The notes: generated from the letters alone by a model not told the origin. A stretch of DNA of 64,000 nt from Halohasta litchfieldiae (GCF_002788215.1 NZ_CP024845.1:806001-870000); one strand, 5' to 3'. Numbered from the stretch's first letter, positions 16,345 through 25,101 are shown. Translations and numbers: made by a program.

Positions 16345-16623
16345 ATGAAAGATGGGGAGTTTCCGGAGCCCAAACCCGGGCCATCGTGGGAGCAGTTGCG
16401 AGTTCGGCTGGCCTGTAGTGGGGGTGTTGCAGTGTTCCAGATCGTCGTCTTCTGGGATTTTCTCGTCCAGTCGCGTCCGTTTCTGTGGCCGCCGGTCGAG
16501 CCGGTAACGCAGTGGGTGAGTTTTCTCATGGTCTCGGCTGGCTCGTTCGTCGTTATCTCGGGGCTGTTCGGCACGCTCATTGCGGATCAAATTTATAAGC
16601 GATATCTCGACACCGAGACGTAA
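16345..16623 (+). CDS. Small two-helix membrane protein
   Basis: This 92-residue protein starts MKDGEFPEPKPGPSWEQLRVR, with hydrophobic segments at about residues 28-46 and 60-80 and a short charged tail. The N-terminal proline-rich, charged part should lie outside the membrane. Similar small proteins occur across haloarchaea without assigned function. It is divergent from trm5 and converges on the ABC ATPase gene. Confidence 0.65.
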   Translation: MKDGEFPEPKPGPSWEQLRVRLACSGGVAVFQIVVFWDFLVQSRPFLWPPVEPVTQWVSFLMVSAGSFVVISGLFGTLIADQIYKRYLDTET

Positions 16624-16642
16624 TCCGTTGTGGGGGTCGTCC

Positions 16643-17440
16643 TCAGTCGTCGACAGGGTTGTCGGAGAGTGCCGTCACCCGCGGTGACTCGGTTGTCGTG
16701 TCCTCCGAGACGACCGTTCGGGCATCGAACGCCTGTTTAAGCGTCTCCTCTGTGAGTACCGACGTTGGGCTCCCGGCGGCAACGATTGCTCCATCGGCGA
16801 GCACCACCAGTCGGTCACAGTATCGAGCCGCGTGGTTGAGGTCGTGGATCGCCGCCACCGCCGCCGTCCCGTCGTCGACAGTCGACCGAACCAGATCCAA
16901 CGTCTTGATTGCGTGGTTGATATCGAGGTTCGCTGTCGGCTCGTCGAGCAACAACAGCGGGGTATCCTGTGCGAGTGCCCGTGCGAGCAACACACGCTGT
17001 CTCTCGCCACCACTCAGGTCGGTCACTGGTCGCTCCCTGAACGTCGAGAGCTCCGTTTCTGCGATGGCATCCGCGACCAGTTTTCGATCCGTCTCGCTTG
17101 CGGTGCCGAACCGACTAATGTGGGGGTTCCGACCCATCGCCACCGCCTGTTCGACCGAGAAGGAAAACGAGAGCCGTGTCTCCTGTGGCACTGTTGCAAC
17201 GAGTCGACCGATCTCCCGCGCCGAGAGCCCGTCGACCCGCTGGCCGTCGACAGTGACGGTTCCCCGTGTCGGCTGCACGCTCCCTCGAATCGCCCGGAGT
17301 AGCGTCGTTTTTCCGGCTCCGTTCGGACCGATAAGTCCGACGAGTTCGCCTGTCTCGGCGGTCATCGAGACGTCCGAGAGGATTTCGGTCCCACCGAGGT
17401 CGACCGAGAGATCGTCGACAGCAAGCACCGGGTTGCTCAT
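16643..17440 (-). CDS. btuD: ABC importer ATPase, cobalamin/Fe-siderophore type (BtuD-like)
   Basis: This cytoplasmic ATPase powers the adjacent permease. Of 265 residues, Walker A GPNGAGKTTLLR is near residue 36, the signature LSGGERQRV near 143, Walker B LLLLDEPTANLD near 162, and the switch His in AIHDLNHAA near 200. It overlaps the permease stop by four bases (ATGA), so translation is coupled. The BtuCDF/FecBCDE subfamily cannot separate B12, haem and iron-siderophore transport by itself. B12 is favoured by the cobalamin-dependent genes elsewhere in the window. Confidence 0.85.
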   Translation of the reverse strand: MSNPVLAVDDLSVDLGGTEILSDVSMTAETGELVGLIGPNGAGKTTLLRAIRGSVQPTRGTVTVDGQRVDGLSAREIGRLVATVPQETRLSFSFSVEQAVAMGRNPHISRFGTASETDRKLVADAIAETELSTFRERPVTDLSGGERQRVLLARALAQDTPLLLLDEPTANLDINHAIKTLDLVRSTVDDGTAAVAAIHDLNHAARYCDRLVVLADGAIVAAGSPTSVLTEETLKQAFDARTVVSEDTTTESPRVTALSDNPVDD

Positions 17441-18534
17441 AGCTCGTGGACCTCCCGGCTCCGAAGTAGATAGAGGAAGAAGGGAGCGCCTACTGCCGCA
17501 GTGACGATCCCGACCGGAATCTCAGTTGTACCCGCTCGGGCAACCGTGTCAGTGAGAACGAGAAACGACGCGCCCGCCAGTGCAGCGGCGGGTAACAGCA
17601 CCCGGTGGTCGGGGCCGACGACGAGCCGGACCATATGTGGAACGATCAGCCCAACAAACCCGATGACGCCGGAGACGGCAACCGCCGCCGCGGTGAGGAC
17701 CGCCGACACCGCAAGCAGGATTCGCTTGGTGCGCTCGACTTCGACACCGAGTCCGTGGGCGGCTTCCTCGCCGAGCAGGAGGACGTTGAGATCGCGCGCA
17801 TATGCGAGCAGGATGCCGAACAGTATCGGGACGATGAGGAGCGTAGTCGTGACATCCGCCCAGCCAGCGTTGCCGAGATGACCCATCAGCCAGTAGACGA
17901 CCGCTCGGAGCCCGTCACCGCTGTGAAGCTGCAAGAAAGCGATCACTGCGCCGAGAAACGCCTGAATAGCGACCCCCGCAAGCAGGAGCGTCGCAACCGG
18001 TGTCCGGCCACTCTCGGTGGCAATCGCATACACGCCGAACGCCGCCAACAGAGCACCGATGAAGGCCGCACCCTGAAGCCCGAGTCCGAACGGAATCGCC
18101 ATCGTGACAACCAGAAACGCGACCGCACCGGCCGCCGCGCCCGAGGAAACGCCGATGATCGAGGGGTCGGCCATCGGATTCCGGAAAAACCCCTGCATGA
18201 CGGTACCCGCGGCCGCGAGTGCGAAGCCCACGAGCGCCGCCAACAGGATTCTGGGGAGTCTGACCCGCATGACGATGAGTTGGTGTGTAGCGTCGACGCT
18301 ATAGGCGAACGGTGAATACCACTGCAGCCCCGGGGTCGGCAGCTGAAGCATGCCAGCCACCGACGTCCCGGTGAACTCGATACCGGTCGGCACCGCTACT
18401 GCGTTGAGCAGTATCTGTAACACTTCGAGGGGATGGATCGAGATCGGGCCGATACCCGCACCCACCGTAATGACGACCGCGAGCGCGGCGGCTAACCATC
18501 CCGACCAGCCCACCGCACGCCCTCGCACATCCAT
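17437..18534 (-). CDS. btuC: ABC importer permease, FecCD/BtuC family
   Basis: This FecCD-type permease has about ten membrane helices in 365 residues. The family motifs RLPRILLAALVG, MQGFFRNPMADPSIIGVSSGAA and GVIGFVGLIVPHMVRL (the coupling region to the ATPase) are all present. I chose the start MDVRGRAVGW at 18534: an in-frame ATG nine codons upstream would leave only about ten bases to the likely TATA element. It forms one unit with btuD and is divergent from the binding-protein gene. Confidence 0.88.
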   Translation of the reverse strand: MDVRGRAVGWSGWLAAALAVVITVGAGIGPISIHPLEVLQILLNAVAVPTGIEFTGTSVAGMLQLPTPGLQWYSPFAYSVDATHQLIVMRVRLPRILLAALVGFALAAAGTVMQGFFRNPMADPSIIGVSSGAAAGAVAFLVVTMAIPFGLGLQGAAFIGALLAAFGVYAIATESGRTPVATLLLAGVAIQAFLGAVIAFLQLHSGDGLRAVVYWLMGHLGNAGWADVTTTLLIVPILFGILLAYARDLNVLLLGEEAAHGLGVEVERTKRILLAVSAVLTAAAVAVSGVIGFVGLIVPHMVRLVVGPDHRVLLPAAALAGASFLVLTDTVARAGTTEIPVGIVTAAVGAPFFLYLLRSREVHEL

Positions 18535-18561
18535 GAATGAAAGCCACCTTGCAGTAGTCAA

Positions 18562-18593
18562 ATACTTATTGACTTCCCACCGAAACAGATGTA
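18562..18593. promoter_or_regulatory. Compact divergent promoter of the importer
   Basis: The run caaatacttatt can serve as TATA element for the binding-protein gene (about 28 bases to its ATG). Its complement aataagtattt can do so for btuC (about 35 bases to ATG 18534). The two core promoters therefore overlap, so one bound protein could block both. No clear operator dyad is visible. Confidence 0.5.
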
Positions 18594-19778
18594 ATGAGAC
18601 AATCGTCGCGGATTCTCGTACTCCTTCTCGTTGTCATTGCTGCTGTCGGCGTCGTGCCGGCGACTGTCGCGGGCCAGTCGACCGATACCAACCAAACTGA
18701 ATTTCCGATCACGCTCACCGATGCGACCGGGACCGAGGTGACGATCACCGAGCGCCCCGAGCGTGTCACGACGACCAATCCGAGCGCCGCGCAGGTGATG
18801 TGGGAACTCGACGCCGAATCACAGGTCGTCGGGCTCTCGAAGTTCGCTCACTATCTGGATGGGGCCGAAAGTCGACAGAACGTCTCCTCGACTGATTTCG
18901 GCGTGAGTATCGAACGTGTCGTCGATACTGAGCCGGATCTCGTGCTGGCACCGAACTCAACCGGCACGGAGACCGTCGAGAGACTGCGAGAGACTGGACT
19001 TACGGTGTACCACTTCCCGGAGGCGACCGACTTCGCGGACGTCAAATCCAAGACGCTGACAATCGGGCAGTTGACCGGCAACGAGCAGGCGGCCGTCGAG
19101 ACAAACAGGTGGGTCGACGCCAACGTCGAAGCCGTGTCGGCTGCGACCGCGGATGCTGACCGTCCCCGACTCATGTACCCCCTGTTGAGTGATTTCGCGG
19201 TCGGCGGTGGCACCTTTATCGACGAAATTATCAGTGCGTCAGGTGCCGAGAACGTTGCCGCCGAAGAGTTTGACGGCTACAAGATGGTCAGCGACGAGAC
19301 AGTGATCACGCTTGATCCGGAGGTCGTGATCGTCACTGACCAGACAGAAGGGAGGATTCTCACAGCCGAACCCTACTCGCTGACAACCGCTGGGCAGACC
19401 AACCAATCGGTGTTCCTTGAGGTCAACTACATCAACCAACCGGCCCCGCGAAGCCTCGTCTACTCCACACGGAACCTGACCGCACAGCTCCATCCGGGGC
19501 TGTACAACGAGTCGGATTTCGTCAGTCGCGAGGCCGCGGCCAATATGACCCTGTCGACCGAGACGGATACTGAATCCGAGGATGTCGAGACCAACGTCAC
19601 CGAAACCGGACCGGACAATACGACCAGTGATTCGGTGGGTGATGAAACCGGACCAGACAATACGACCAGTGATTCGGCGGCTGACGAAACCGGGGTTTCG
19701 ACGCCCGGGTTCGGCGTGACTGTGGCGGTGGTGTCGCTGATCGGCGGGAGCCTGCTGGCGCGCCGTCGCACGACGTGA
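18594..19778 (+). CDS. btuF: PGF-CTERM-anchored ABC substrate-binding protein (BtuF-like)
   Basis: This 394-residue exported binding protein has a Sec signal peptide at residues 1-27 ending in VAGQS. The periplasmic-binding TroA/BtuF fold covers about residues 35-310 (ITERPERVTTTNPSAAQVMWEL; EPDLVLAPNS). It ends in a low-complexity Thr/Asp/Glu-rich stalk and the PGF-CTERM sorting signal (TPGFGVTVAVV plus a basic tail), which an archaeosortase would process to anchor the protein to the cell surface. A 14-residue block starting ETGPDNTTSDS is repeated twice in the stalk. N-glycosylation sequons are frequent. It is divergent from btuCD; the ligand is probably a corrinoid or iron complex. Confidence 0.85.
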   Translation: MRQSSRILVLLLVVIAAVGVVPATVAGQSTDTNQTEFPITLTDATGTEVTITERPERVTTTNPSAAQVMWELDAESQVVGLSKFAHYLDGAESRQNVSSTDFGVSIERVVDTEPDLVLAPNSTGTETVERLRETGLTVYHFPEATDFADVKSKTLTIGQLTGNEQAAVETNRWVDANVEAVSAATADADRPRLMYPLLSDFAVGGGTFIDEIISASGAENVAAEEFDGYKMVSDETVITLDPEVVIVTDQTEGRILTAEPYSLTTAGQTNQSVFLEVNYINQPAPRSLVYSTRNLTAQLHPGLYNESDFVSREAAANMTLSTETDTESEDVETNVTETGPDNTTSDSVGDETGPDNTTSDSAADETGVSTPGFGVTVAVVSLIGGSLLARRRTT

Positions 19779-19840
19779 GGCGGCCAAGCGACCAAAGACA
19801 GTCGTAACGGTATTACCACAGCGCCGCCGTTGTCCTTCAT

Positions 19841-20116
19841 ATGGTCGAAAACGTGCTGTGGCCCGCCTACTTCGATGCCGGGCTGACGCGGTCGGAGGGT
19901 CGACGGGTGCCGATGGATCTCGCAGTCGACGAACCAACGGTCGACGAGGTGGCCGAAGCCGTCCAGCAGGTCGGCTACGACGCGATCATCGAACGCGACA
20001 AAACCTACTCACGGGAGTTCGAGCCACGCGGTCGGGTGCTTGTCAAGGGTGCCGACGACACAAAAAACGATCTGGTCCAAGCAATCGGCGCTTACGTCGA
20101 ACTGCTCCGAGACTAA
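19841..20116 (+). CDS. srp19: Signal recognition particle 19 kDa protein
   Basis: SRP19 binds SRP RNA and helps SRP54 assemble for membrane targeting. At 91 residues it is of archaeal length, with [20 protein letters not shown] at the N-terminus and GRVLVKG near residue 65, both family landmarks. The stop codon overlaps the gar1 start by one base, so the pair is translationally coupled, an order I recall from other haloarchaea. A gtattacc element about 27 bases upstream fits a leaderless start. Confidence 0.93.
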   Translation: MVENVLWPAYFDAGLTRSEGRRVPMDLAVDEPTVDEVAEAVQQVGYDAIIERDKTYSREFEPRGRVLVKGADDTKNDLVQAIGAYVELLRD

Positions 20117-20343
20117 TGCGCCGGATTGGCACCGTCGACCGAACGGCACAGGGACTCGCCATCGTGAACGTCGACAGTGACGACGTCCCCGACATCGGCC
20201 TGATGGTCATCAACGAGTCACTGACGACCGTCGGCCGGATCGTCGACGTGTTCGGCCCCGTCGATGGACCCTATGTGGCGATCACGCCGACCTCGTCGAC
20301 CGGACTCACCGAACTGGTCGGGACGAAACTGTACGCTCGCTGA
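20116..20343 (+). CDS. gar1: H/ACA ribonucleoprotein component Gar1
   Basis: Gar1 is a small beta-barrel protein of the H/ACA complex with Cbf5, Nop10 and L7Ae, guiding rRNA pseudouridylation. The 75 residues include GLMVINESLTTVGRIVDVFGPVDGPYVAI, the typical Gar1 core (GRIVDVFGPV motif). It shares one base with the srp19 stop. Confidence 0.92.
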   Translation: MRRIGTVDRTAQGLAIVNVDSDDVPDIGLMVINESLTTVGRIVDVFGPVDGPYVAITPTSSTGLTELVGTKLYAR

Positions 20344-20391
20344 CCAGCCGCAAACACAACGCCCAAACCCCCCTCGCACCAAGCCGACGAT

Positions 20392-21372
20392 ATGTTTCCC
20401 CGGGAGTACCGCGGTGTCGCGGGTGCTGTCCTGCTGTTTCTGCTGATCCAGCTTGGCTCACTCGCCTTGGTCCAGACCTTTTTCGAACAGGGGTATCAGG
20501 CGGTCGAAAACCCCGACGATCCAACCAACAGTCTGCTGTACATCGGTGCCATCCTGCTGGCGACACTCGGCTTTCTGGCCGCTTTTAAATACGATCTCGA
20601 CTGGATCGTGCGCGTCGTCATCGTCGCCACCAGCGGACTGCTGTCGTGGTACGTCTTCAGCGCGATCTTCCCGATGGTGGTGGCGGTCGCACTGGGGTCG
20701 ATAGTCGCCGTCGCGCTGTGGGTTTACCCCGAGTGGTACGTTGTCGACACCGCCGGGGTGTTGATGGGTGCAGGCGCGGCCGGGCTGTTCGGCATCACCT
20801 TCGGACTCCTCCCCGCGTTGGTCCTGCTGTCGGTGCTGGCGGTGTACGACGCGATCAGCGTTTATAAAACCGAACACATGCTCGATCTCGCCGACGGCGT
20901 CATGGACCTCCGCATTCCTGCGATCCTCGTGATCCCGCTCACGCTGTCGTACTCACTGTTTGACGAAGACACGAAGATGAGTGCGACAGCCGACGATACC
21001 GACGAGACAGCTAATATCGAAGACGATGACGCCACCGAGCAGGCGGTCGACACCGACGAGGACGACGACCGAGATGTGTTTTTCATCGGTCTCGGCGATG
21101 CGGTGATTCCGGGCGTACTCGTTGCCAGTGCCGCCTTCTTCTCGCCAGCCCCGCAGTTTGCGGTGCCGATAATCGAACTCAACCTTCCGGCACTGCTCGC
21201 GCTGATTGGCACGATTGGCGGGCTGATCGTGTTGATGGGGATGGTGATGAAAGGCAGAGCCCACGCCGGGCTCCCGCTGCTCAACGGTGGCGCAATCGGT
21301 GGCTATCTCATCGGGTCGTTGCTGGCTGGGATCTCACTGCTCGAAACACTGGGACTGACCGGCTTCATATAA
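20392..21372 (+). CDS. Presenilin-like intramembrane aspartyl protease (PSH)
   Basis: This nine-helix membrane protease belongs to the presenilin/signal-peptide-peptidase GxGD superfamily. The first catalytic Asp is in VYDAISVYKTEHM near residue 153, the second in the GLGDAVIPG motif near 238. The LPLLNGG segment near the C-terminus corresponds to the PAL motif. A 40-residue acidic cytoplasmic loop separates the two catalytic helices. It would cut membrane segments left by other proteases; haloarchaeal substrates are unknown. It follows gar1 by 48 bases and may be cotranscribed. Confidence 0.92.
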   Translation: MFPREYRGVAGAVLLFLLIQLGSLALVQTFFEQGYQAVENPDDPTNSLLYIGAILLATLGFLAAFKYDLDWIVRVVIVATSGLLSWYVFSAIFPMVVAVALGSIVAVALWVYPEWYVVDTAGVLMGAGAAGLFGITFGLLPALVLLSVLAVYDAISVYKTEHMLDLADGVMDLRIPAILVIPLTLSYSLFDEDTKMSATADDTDETANIEDDDATEQAVDTDEDDDRDVFFIGLGDAVIPGVLVASAAFFSPAPQFAVPIIELNLPALLALIGTIGGLIVLMGMVMKGRAHAGLPLLNGGAIGGYLIGSLLAGISLLETLGLTGFI

Positions 21373-21433
21373 GAGTAGTCGCCTGCTACCGGCGTCCGAC
21401 ACCACACGGGTCTCCGCCGATCTCATCGACCGA

Positions 21434-21967
21434 TCAGTCGTCGACGCCCTCTCGGATTTTGACCGCCATCCCGCTGTGGAAGTCAGCCATGCCGTCGGCT
21501 GACAGTTCGGCTCGGCCAACTGCCAAGAGGTCGCCCCGCTCGTGGACAACTAACACCTCATCGCCCGGTCGAATCTCCGAGTCGACGTCGGTGACGAACT
21601 TCGCAAACGCGTTTTTCCCGTCTCGAACGAACGGCTCGGACTCATCGCCGACGACCACCCGATTCGCCGGGGCAGCAAGCCCATCGAGGAGTCGACGCCC
21701 GCCGGCGATAGCGAGCCGAAACCGGCCGTCGACGCCGTAGGAAACCAGTCGTGCGTCGTCGGTGTGGATCTGCCGCGGTCGACCACCGGACGACCGGCGG
21801 ACCTCGAAGCGTTCGTCGGTCGGGAACAGCGACGTTCCGGCCCCCGCACCGAACTGGTAGTCCGCGATAGTACGTAGCTCATCGATATCACGGGCCGGGC
21901 TGCTGTCGCCACTGTCATCGGTGGCGTCGGCGTCCGGAACCGCAGTCGACACGGAGTCGTCGCTCAT
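21434..21967 (-). CDS. PUA-domain RNA-binding protein
   Basis: The 177-residue protein has an acidic N-terminal tail of 30 residues, a middle domain (LRTIADYQFGAGAG) and a C-terminal PUA domain (RVVVGDESEPFVRDGKNAFAKFV, then DEVLVVHERGDLLAVGRAEL). This matches archaeal PUA proteins related to the C-terminal part of archaeosine tRNA-guanine transglycosylase. It likely binds structured RNA, probably tRNA or rRNA, and no catalytic domain is present. Confidence 0.88.
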   Translation of the reverse strand: MSDDSVSTAVPDADATDDSGDSSPARDIDELRTIADYQFGAGAGTSLFPTDERFEVRRSSGGRPRQIHTDDARLVSYGVDGRFRLAIAGGRRLLDGLAAPANRVVVGDESEPFVRDGKNAFAKFVTDVDSEIRPGDEVLVVHERGDLLAVGRAELSADGMADFHSGMAVKIREGVDD

Positions 21968-22023
21968 ATCAACTGGTTCGGGTCAGCACACAAAAACAAG
22001 CTGATTCGGCCGGTGGCGGCCGG

Positions 22024-22194
22024 TTAGTTCGGAACGATCCAACTGCGGAGCGCCAGCAGAAGCCCGAACAGAACGAGCCCGATCACGATCCCCGCCAGTG
22101 TACTATTAAGAACAACCCGACCGATAGCGAGTCCGACTGCACCGCCGAAAATGAACGGGATCGCCATCGCTTCGATCTGTTCGGGGGAAACCAT
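22024..22194 (-). CDS. 56-residue two-helix membrane protein coupled to the NYN gene
   Basis: This short gene starts MVSPEQIEAMAIPF and has two hydrophobic segments of about 18 residues each (IPFIFGGAVGLAIGRVV; TLAGIVIGLVLFGLLLAL). Its ATG follows the stop codon of the NYN nuclease-like gene with no gap, so translational coupling is likely. No family is recognised. Its membrane character and position suggest a partner or anchor for the NYN protein, which is inference only. Confidence 0.65.
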   Translation of the reverse strand: MVSPEQIEAMAIPFIFGGAVGLAIGRVVLNSTLAGIVIGLVLFGLLLALRSWIVPN

Positions 22195-22692
22195 TTATAA
22201 GAGGTAGGTGTCTTCTTCCTCGGAGAGATCGGTGAACTCGTCGGTCGCTTCGATCAGTTCCTCGGCGGTCGAGGATTTGAACGCCATCACTTCGACTTTG
22301 ACGCCCTCGTGGCGGAGATGCGAGCAGAGCCGCGAGAAGTCGCCGTCGCCCGTACAGAGGACGACCGTGTCGACGTGGTTGGCCAGCGTGACTGCATCTA
22401 GACTCATCCCAACGTCCCAGTCGGCCTTCTTCGACCCATCGCCAAACGTTTTGATCTCCTTGATCTTGGTTTCAAAGCCGATGTCGATCAGCGCATCGAA
22501 AAATTTCTCCTCTTCAGGAGAATCCGCCCGGATAACGTAGGCAATCGCTCGCGTCAGTTCGCGGTCCGAAACGGCCTCGCTGAGCAGCGAGGAGTAGTCG
22601 ATGTTCCGGGAGTACAGACTCTGTGCAGTATGGTAGAGGTTCTGTGAGTCGGCCAGCACGGCGACCCGTTGGTTCGGGTGAATATCAGTCAT
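22195..22692 (-). CDS. NYN-domain (LabA/DUF88) putative RNase
   Basis: The 165-residue protein is a single NYN domain of the PIN-like nuclease fold. Acidic residues expected to bind metal are in VAVLADSQNLYH, KADWDVGMSLDAV and CTGDGDFSRL. I chose the start MTDIHPNQRVAV; the longer frame would run into the upstream gene. It overlaps the end of the DUF2110 gene by eight bases and belongs to the tfe cluster, hinting at RNA processing tied to transcription. Confidence 0.85.
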   Translation of the reverse strand: MTDIHPNQRVAVLADSQNLYHTAQSLYSRNIDYSSLLSEAVSDRELTRAIAYVIRADSPEEEKFFDALIDIGFETKIKEIKTFGDGSKKADWDVGMSLDAVTLANHVDTVVLCTGDGDFSRLCSHLRHEGVKVEVMAFKSSTAEELIEATDEFTDLSEEEDTYLL

Positions 22693-23362
22693 TGTCCTCG
22701 CCGATGACACAGCGTAGCTCCGAGCGCATGTACTCGCCAATCGAAGCGAGCAGTCCCGGCGCGTCGGTACCGTCGCCACAGATTATGGACTGTTCGAGCA
22801 GGCCGAGTCGCTCAACGGTGACGATATCCTGAGCGTGACCGGCGCGGTTGACTGTCGCCCGAACCTCACCGCGTGTGGCGCTGTTGACGTTGACGCGACC
22901 GCGGCCACGACTCCAGTCGTACAGTCGGTCGACTTCCTCGTCGGCCAGCCGCGAAGGCTCGCCGTAGACGAACGTCATCGGGAGATGCTGGACGAGGCCG
23001 AACCGCTCGCGGATCTGAGAGGGCGTTCCCTGTCCGAGTCCGAGTTCGTCGGCCGGAATCCGAACTTTCTCACCGGCATCGAGAGTGATTCCGTCTTCGT
23101 CCCACGATTCAAGGGTTCCGACGTAGGTTTCGCCTTCGGTGAAGTGGTCGGTGATCTCACCCCAGCGTTCGCCCAGCACGTTCCGGGCAGCGGTTGCGTC
23201 GTCGCCGGTTAGGGTAACAGTAACAAAGTCGTCTCTGCGGACACCGATTTCGGCGTCGACGCTGAGTTGGTGGATGTCGTTTTCGATCAGTGAACCGAGA
23301 CTCTTGAGTGCGCGTTCGCGGGCATCGCCCTCGACATAACACTTTGTGGCAAGAACAACCAT
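22685..23362 (-). CDS. DUF2110 family protein, TFE-linked
   Basis: This 225-residue archaeal protein starts MVVLATKCYVEGDARERA. From memory the DUF2110 family is usually encoded next to tfe, as here, where its ATG shares one base with the tfe stop codon. The middle region (YVGTLESWDEDGITLDAG) reads like a small beta-barrel or S1-like RNA-binding fold. Its role is unknown; transcription- or RNA-linked function is inferred from context. Confidence 0.85.
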   Translation of the reverse strand: MVVLATKCYVEGDARERALKSLGSLIENDIHQLSVDAEIGVRRDDFVTVTLTGDDATAARNVLGERWGEITDHFTEGETYVGTLESWDEDGITLDAGEKVRIPADELGLGQGTPSQIRERFGLVQHLPMTFVYGEPSRLADEEVDRLYDWSRGRGRVNVNSATRGEVRATVNRAGHAQDIVTVERLGLLEQSIICGDGTDAPGLLASIGEYMRSELRCVIGEDND

Positions 23363-23886
23363 TAGGCGTGAATGTCCACGTTGAGTTCGTCACGAAGGGC
23401 GTCGACTCGGTCCTCCAAGGCGTCGACGAGTCGGTCGTTGTCCATCGATTCGAGCGGGGAGGCACACTCCGGACATTCGAAGCCGAAGTCCATCGCCTCA
23501 CCGAACTCGAAGCGGATCGAACACACCTCACAGAGATAGAACTCGTGCATGCGTTCGTACTCTTCGCGCTCCTCGATTGCCTCAAGAAGGCGGTGCATCT
23601 CCTCTTCGAGGTTCTCGGGAATGTTGTCGTAGTGGAACGTCCACAGATAGGTCAACCAGCCCGAATCCTCGTCGCGGAGCCGACGGTAGGAGGCCAGATC
23701 GTTCTCGTAGAGGATGAACAGCGCACGGCGAACCGTGTTCAGTTCGAGATCCAACTGCTCTGCCAGCTCTTCGTCCGTTACTTCGCCATCCGGCGGGGCC
23801 GCCGCCACGGGCATCCCCTCCGGTCCAACCAGTTCGTGGAGGTACTTCTGGATAACCGGGTCGTTCAGCAGATCCTCAAAAGCCAT
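23362..23886 (-). CDS. tfe: Transcription factor E, alpha subunit
   Basis: TFE helps RNA polymerase open the promoter and stabilises the initiation complex. The 174 residues start MAFEDLLNDPVIQKYL. An extended winged helix covers residues 1-95 (DEELAEQLDLELNTVRRALFILYENDLASYRRL). A helical linker follows, then a zinc ribbon with CEVC and CPEC near residues 118-140 and a C-terminal helix. I rejected the ATG 12 codons upstream because the family begins at MAFEDLL. It heads a coupled tfe-DUF2110-NYN-small-membrane-protein string. Confidence 0.95.
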   Translation of the reverse strand: MAFEDLLNDPVIQKYLHELVGPEGMPVAAAPPDGEVTDEELAEQLDLELNTVRRALFILYENDLASYRRLRDEDSGWLTYLWTFHYDNIPENLEEEMHRLLEAIEEREEYERMHEFYLCEVCSIRFEFGEAMDFGFECPECASPLESMDNDRLVDALEDRVDALRDELNVDIHA

Positions 23887-23943
23887 TACACGACATTCGG
23901 CGGTGTACTCGGTTAAAAGCACCGAACCGCCCCTATGGTCGCG

Positions 23944-24507
23944 TTAGGAATCGCTTGTTCGATCCGGCTCGTTGTCCCCGTCGACCACTTTTTTGCCGGT
24001 CGACTGGGGGATGACCTGATTGTCGGCGTCGACCCACTGTTGATCGAGTTCCCGACCCGCAAAGAGGCGGTCAAGGAAGACAGCCAGTCCTGCGACCTCC
24101 GAGTGTGGCTGGTTGGTCACCCCGACGTTCCAGTCGGCGTATTCGTAGATCTCGAACGGTACCTTCTCGCCACCGACGACGATCATCAGTGGTTCGCTGT
24201 CGAGGGCGGTTCGAACGTCGGCTTCGATCTCCTGGACCGGGAGGCCATACATCGTGAGATGGACAACGTTGCCCTCCCAGTTGCGAATGATCGCCCCGAG
24301 GCTGTCGCTCTGTTCGATTTCGAAAGGACCACCGAACCGATCAGTGATATCTTTGACCGTCTCGACGGATTGCCCCGCGTTGTCGGGAACGATCACCCGG
24401 TCGGCACCGAGCGCGCGGGCAGTGAGTCCGACATGGGTCGTCATTCGTTCGTCACGGCCGGGACGGTGGCCGTAGCGAACGACGACGACCTCGTGTGTCT
24501 CCTGCAT
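23944..24507 (-). CDS. trm56: tRNA (cytidine(56)-2'-O)-methyltransferase aTrm56
   Basis: aTrm56 methylates the ribose of C56 in the T-loop of archaeal tRNAs. It belongs to the SPOUT class with a deep C-terminal knot. The 187 residues start with VVVVRYGHRPGRDERMTTHVGLTARALGA, the family's hallmark. The knot region is near LMIVVGGEKVPFEIYEYADWNVGVTNQPHSEVAGLAVFL split over residues 105-145. It is divergent from the peroxiredoxin gene. Confidence 0.93.
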   Translation of the reverse strand: MQETHEVVVVRYGHRPGRDERMTTHVGLTARALGADRVIVPDNAGQSVETVKDITDRFGGPFEIEQSDSLGAIIRNWEGNVVHLTMYGLPVQEIEADVRTALDSEPLMIVVGGEKVPFEIYEYADWNVGVTNQPHSEVAGLAVFLDRLFAGRELDQQWVDADNQVIPQSTGKKVVDGDNEPDRTSDS

Positions 24508-24612
24508 ACTGCCGTCGACTCGGCCAACTGGCCTGTGGGTTTCGTTTTTGTATTAGTCGACGCCTACTGGGTCGACCACACTCTTTACCCAGCAGTAGTA
24601 ACTGGCTACTGT

Positions 24613-25101
24613 ATGGTATCTGTTGGCGATCAGGCACCCGATTTCACTGCACCGTTGGTCACTGACGGCGAGACCGAAGCCACGACGCTCACCGACCAGC
24701 TCGGGTCGGGACCGGTCGTCTTGGCGTTCTTTCCGGCGGCGTGGTCGACCACGTGTACGGCCGAACTCTGTACGTTCCGCGACAATCTCTCACAGTTTAC
24801 CGATCTCGAGGCGACGGTGTTCGGCATCAGCACCGATACCTCGTATGCGCTCGAACAGTTCCGCGAGGATGAAGGCCTCACCTTCGGGCTGATCAGCGAC
24901 AACGACGGCGCGATCATCGAGGCCTACGATCTGGTCGACGACCAGTCGTTCGCGTATAAAGGTATGAAGGGGGTTGCCACCCGCTCGGTATTTATTGTCG
25001 ACGAGGCAGGCACCGTCCAGTATGTCTGGATCGCCGACGACCCCGGACAACAGCCCGACTACGAGGCAGTGGTCGAGGCCGTCGCGGAGTTGGCGGTCTA
25101 A
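24613..25101 (+). CDS. Peroxiredoxin (AhpC/TSA, BCP-like)
   Basis: This thiol peroxidase reduces hydrogen peroxide and organic peroxides. The 162 residues start MVSVGDQAPDF. The active-site region is FFPAAWSTTCTAELCTFRD, so the peroxidatic Cys is in TTC near residue 47, with a possible resolving Cys in ELC five residues later, the BCP/PrxQ arrangement. A long upstream in-frame extension was rejected as antisense to trm56. It lies 52 bases before the HD-hydrolase gene in the same direction. Confidence 0.92.
   Translation: MVSVGDQAPDFTAPLVTDGETEATTLTDQLGSGPVVLAFFPAAWSTTCTAELCTFRDNLSQFTDLEATVFGISTDTSYALEQFREDEGLTFGLISDNDGAIIEAYDLVDDQSFAYKGMKGVATRSVFIVDEAGTVQYVWIADDPGQQPDYEAVVEAVAELAV

Noticed and set aside
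23935-24612. N-terminal extension of the peroxiredoxin
   Set aside because: It is antisense to trm56, and the peroxiredoxin domain begins exactly at ATG 24613.
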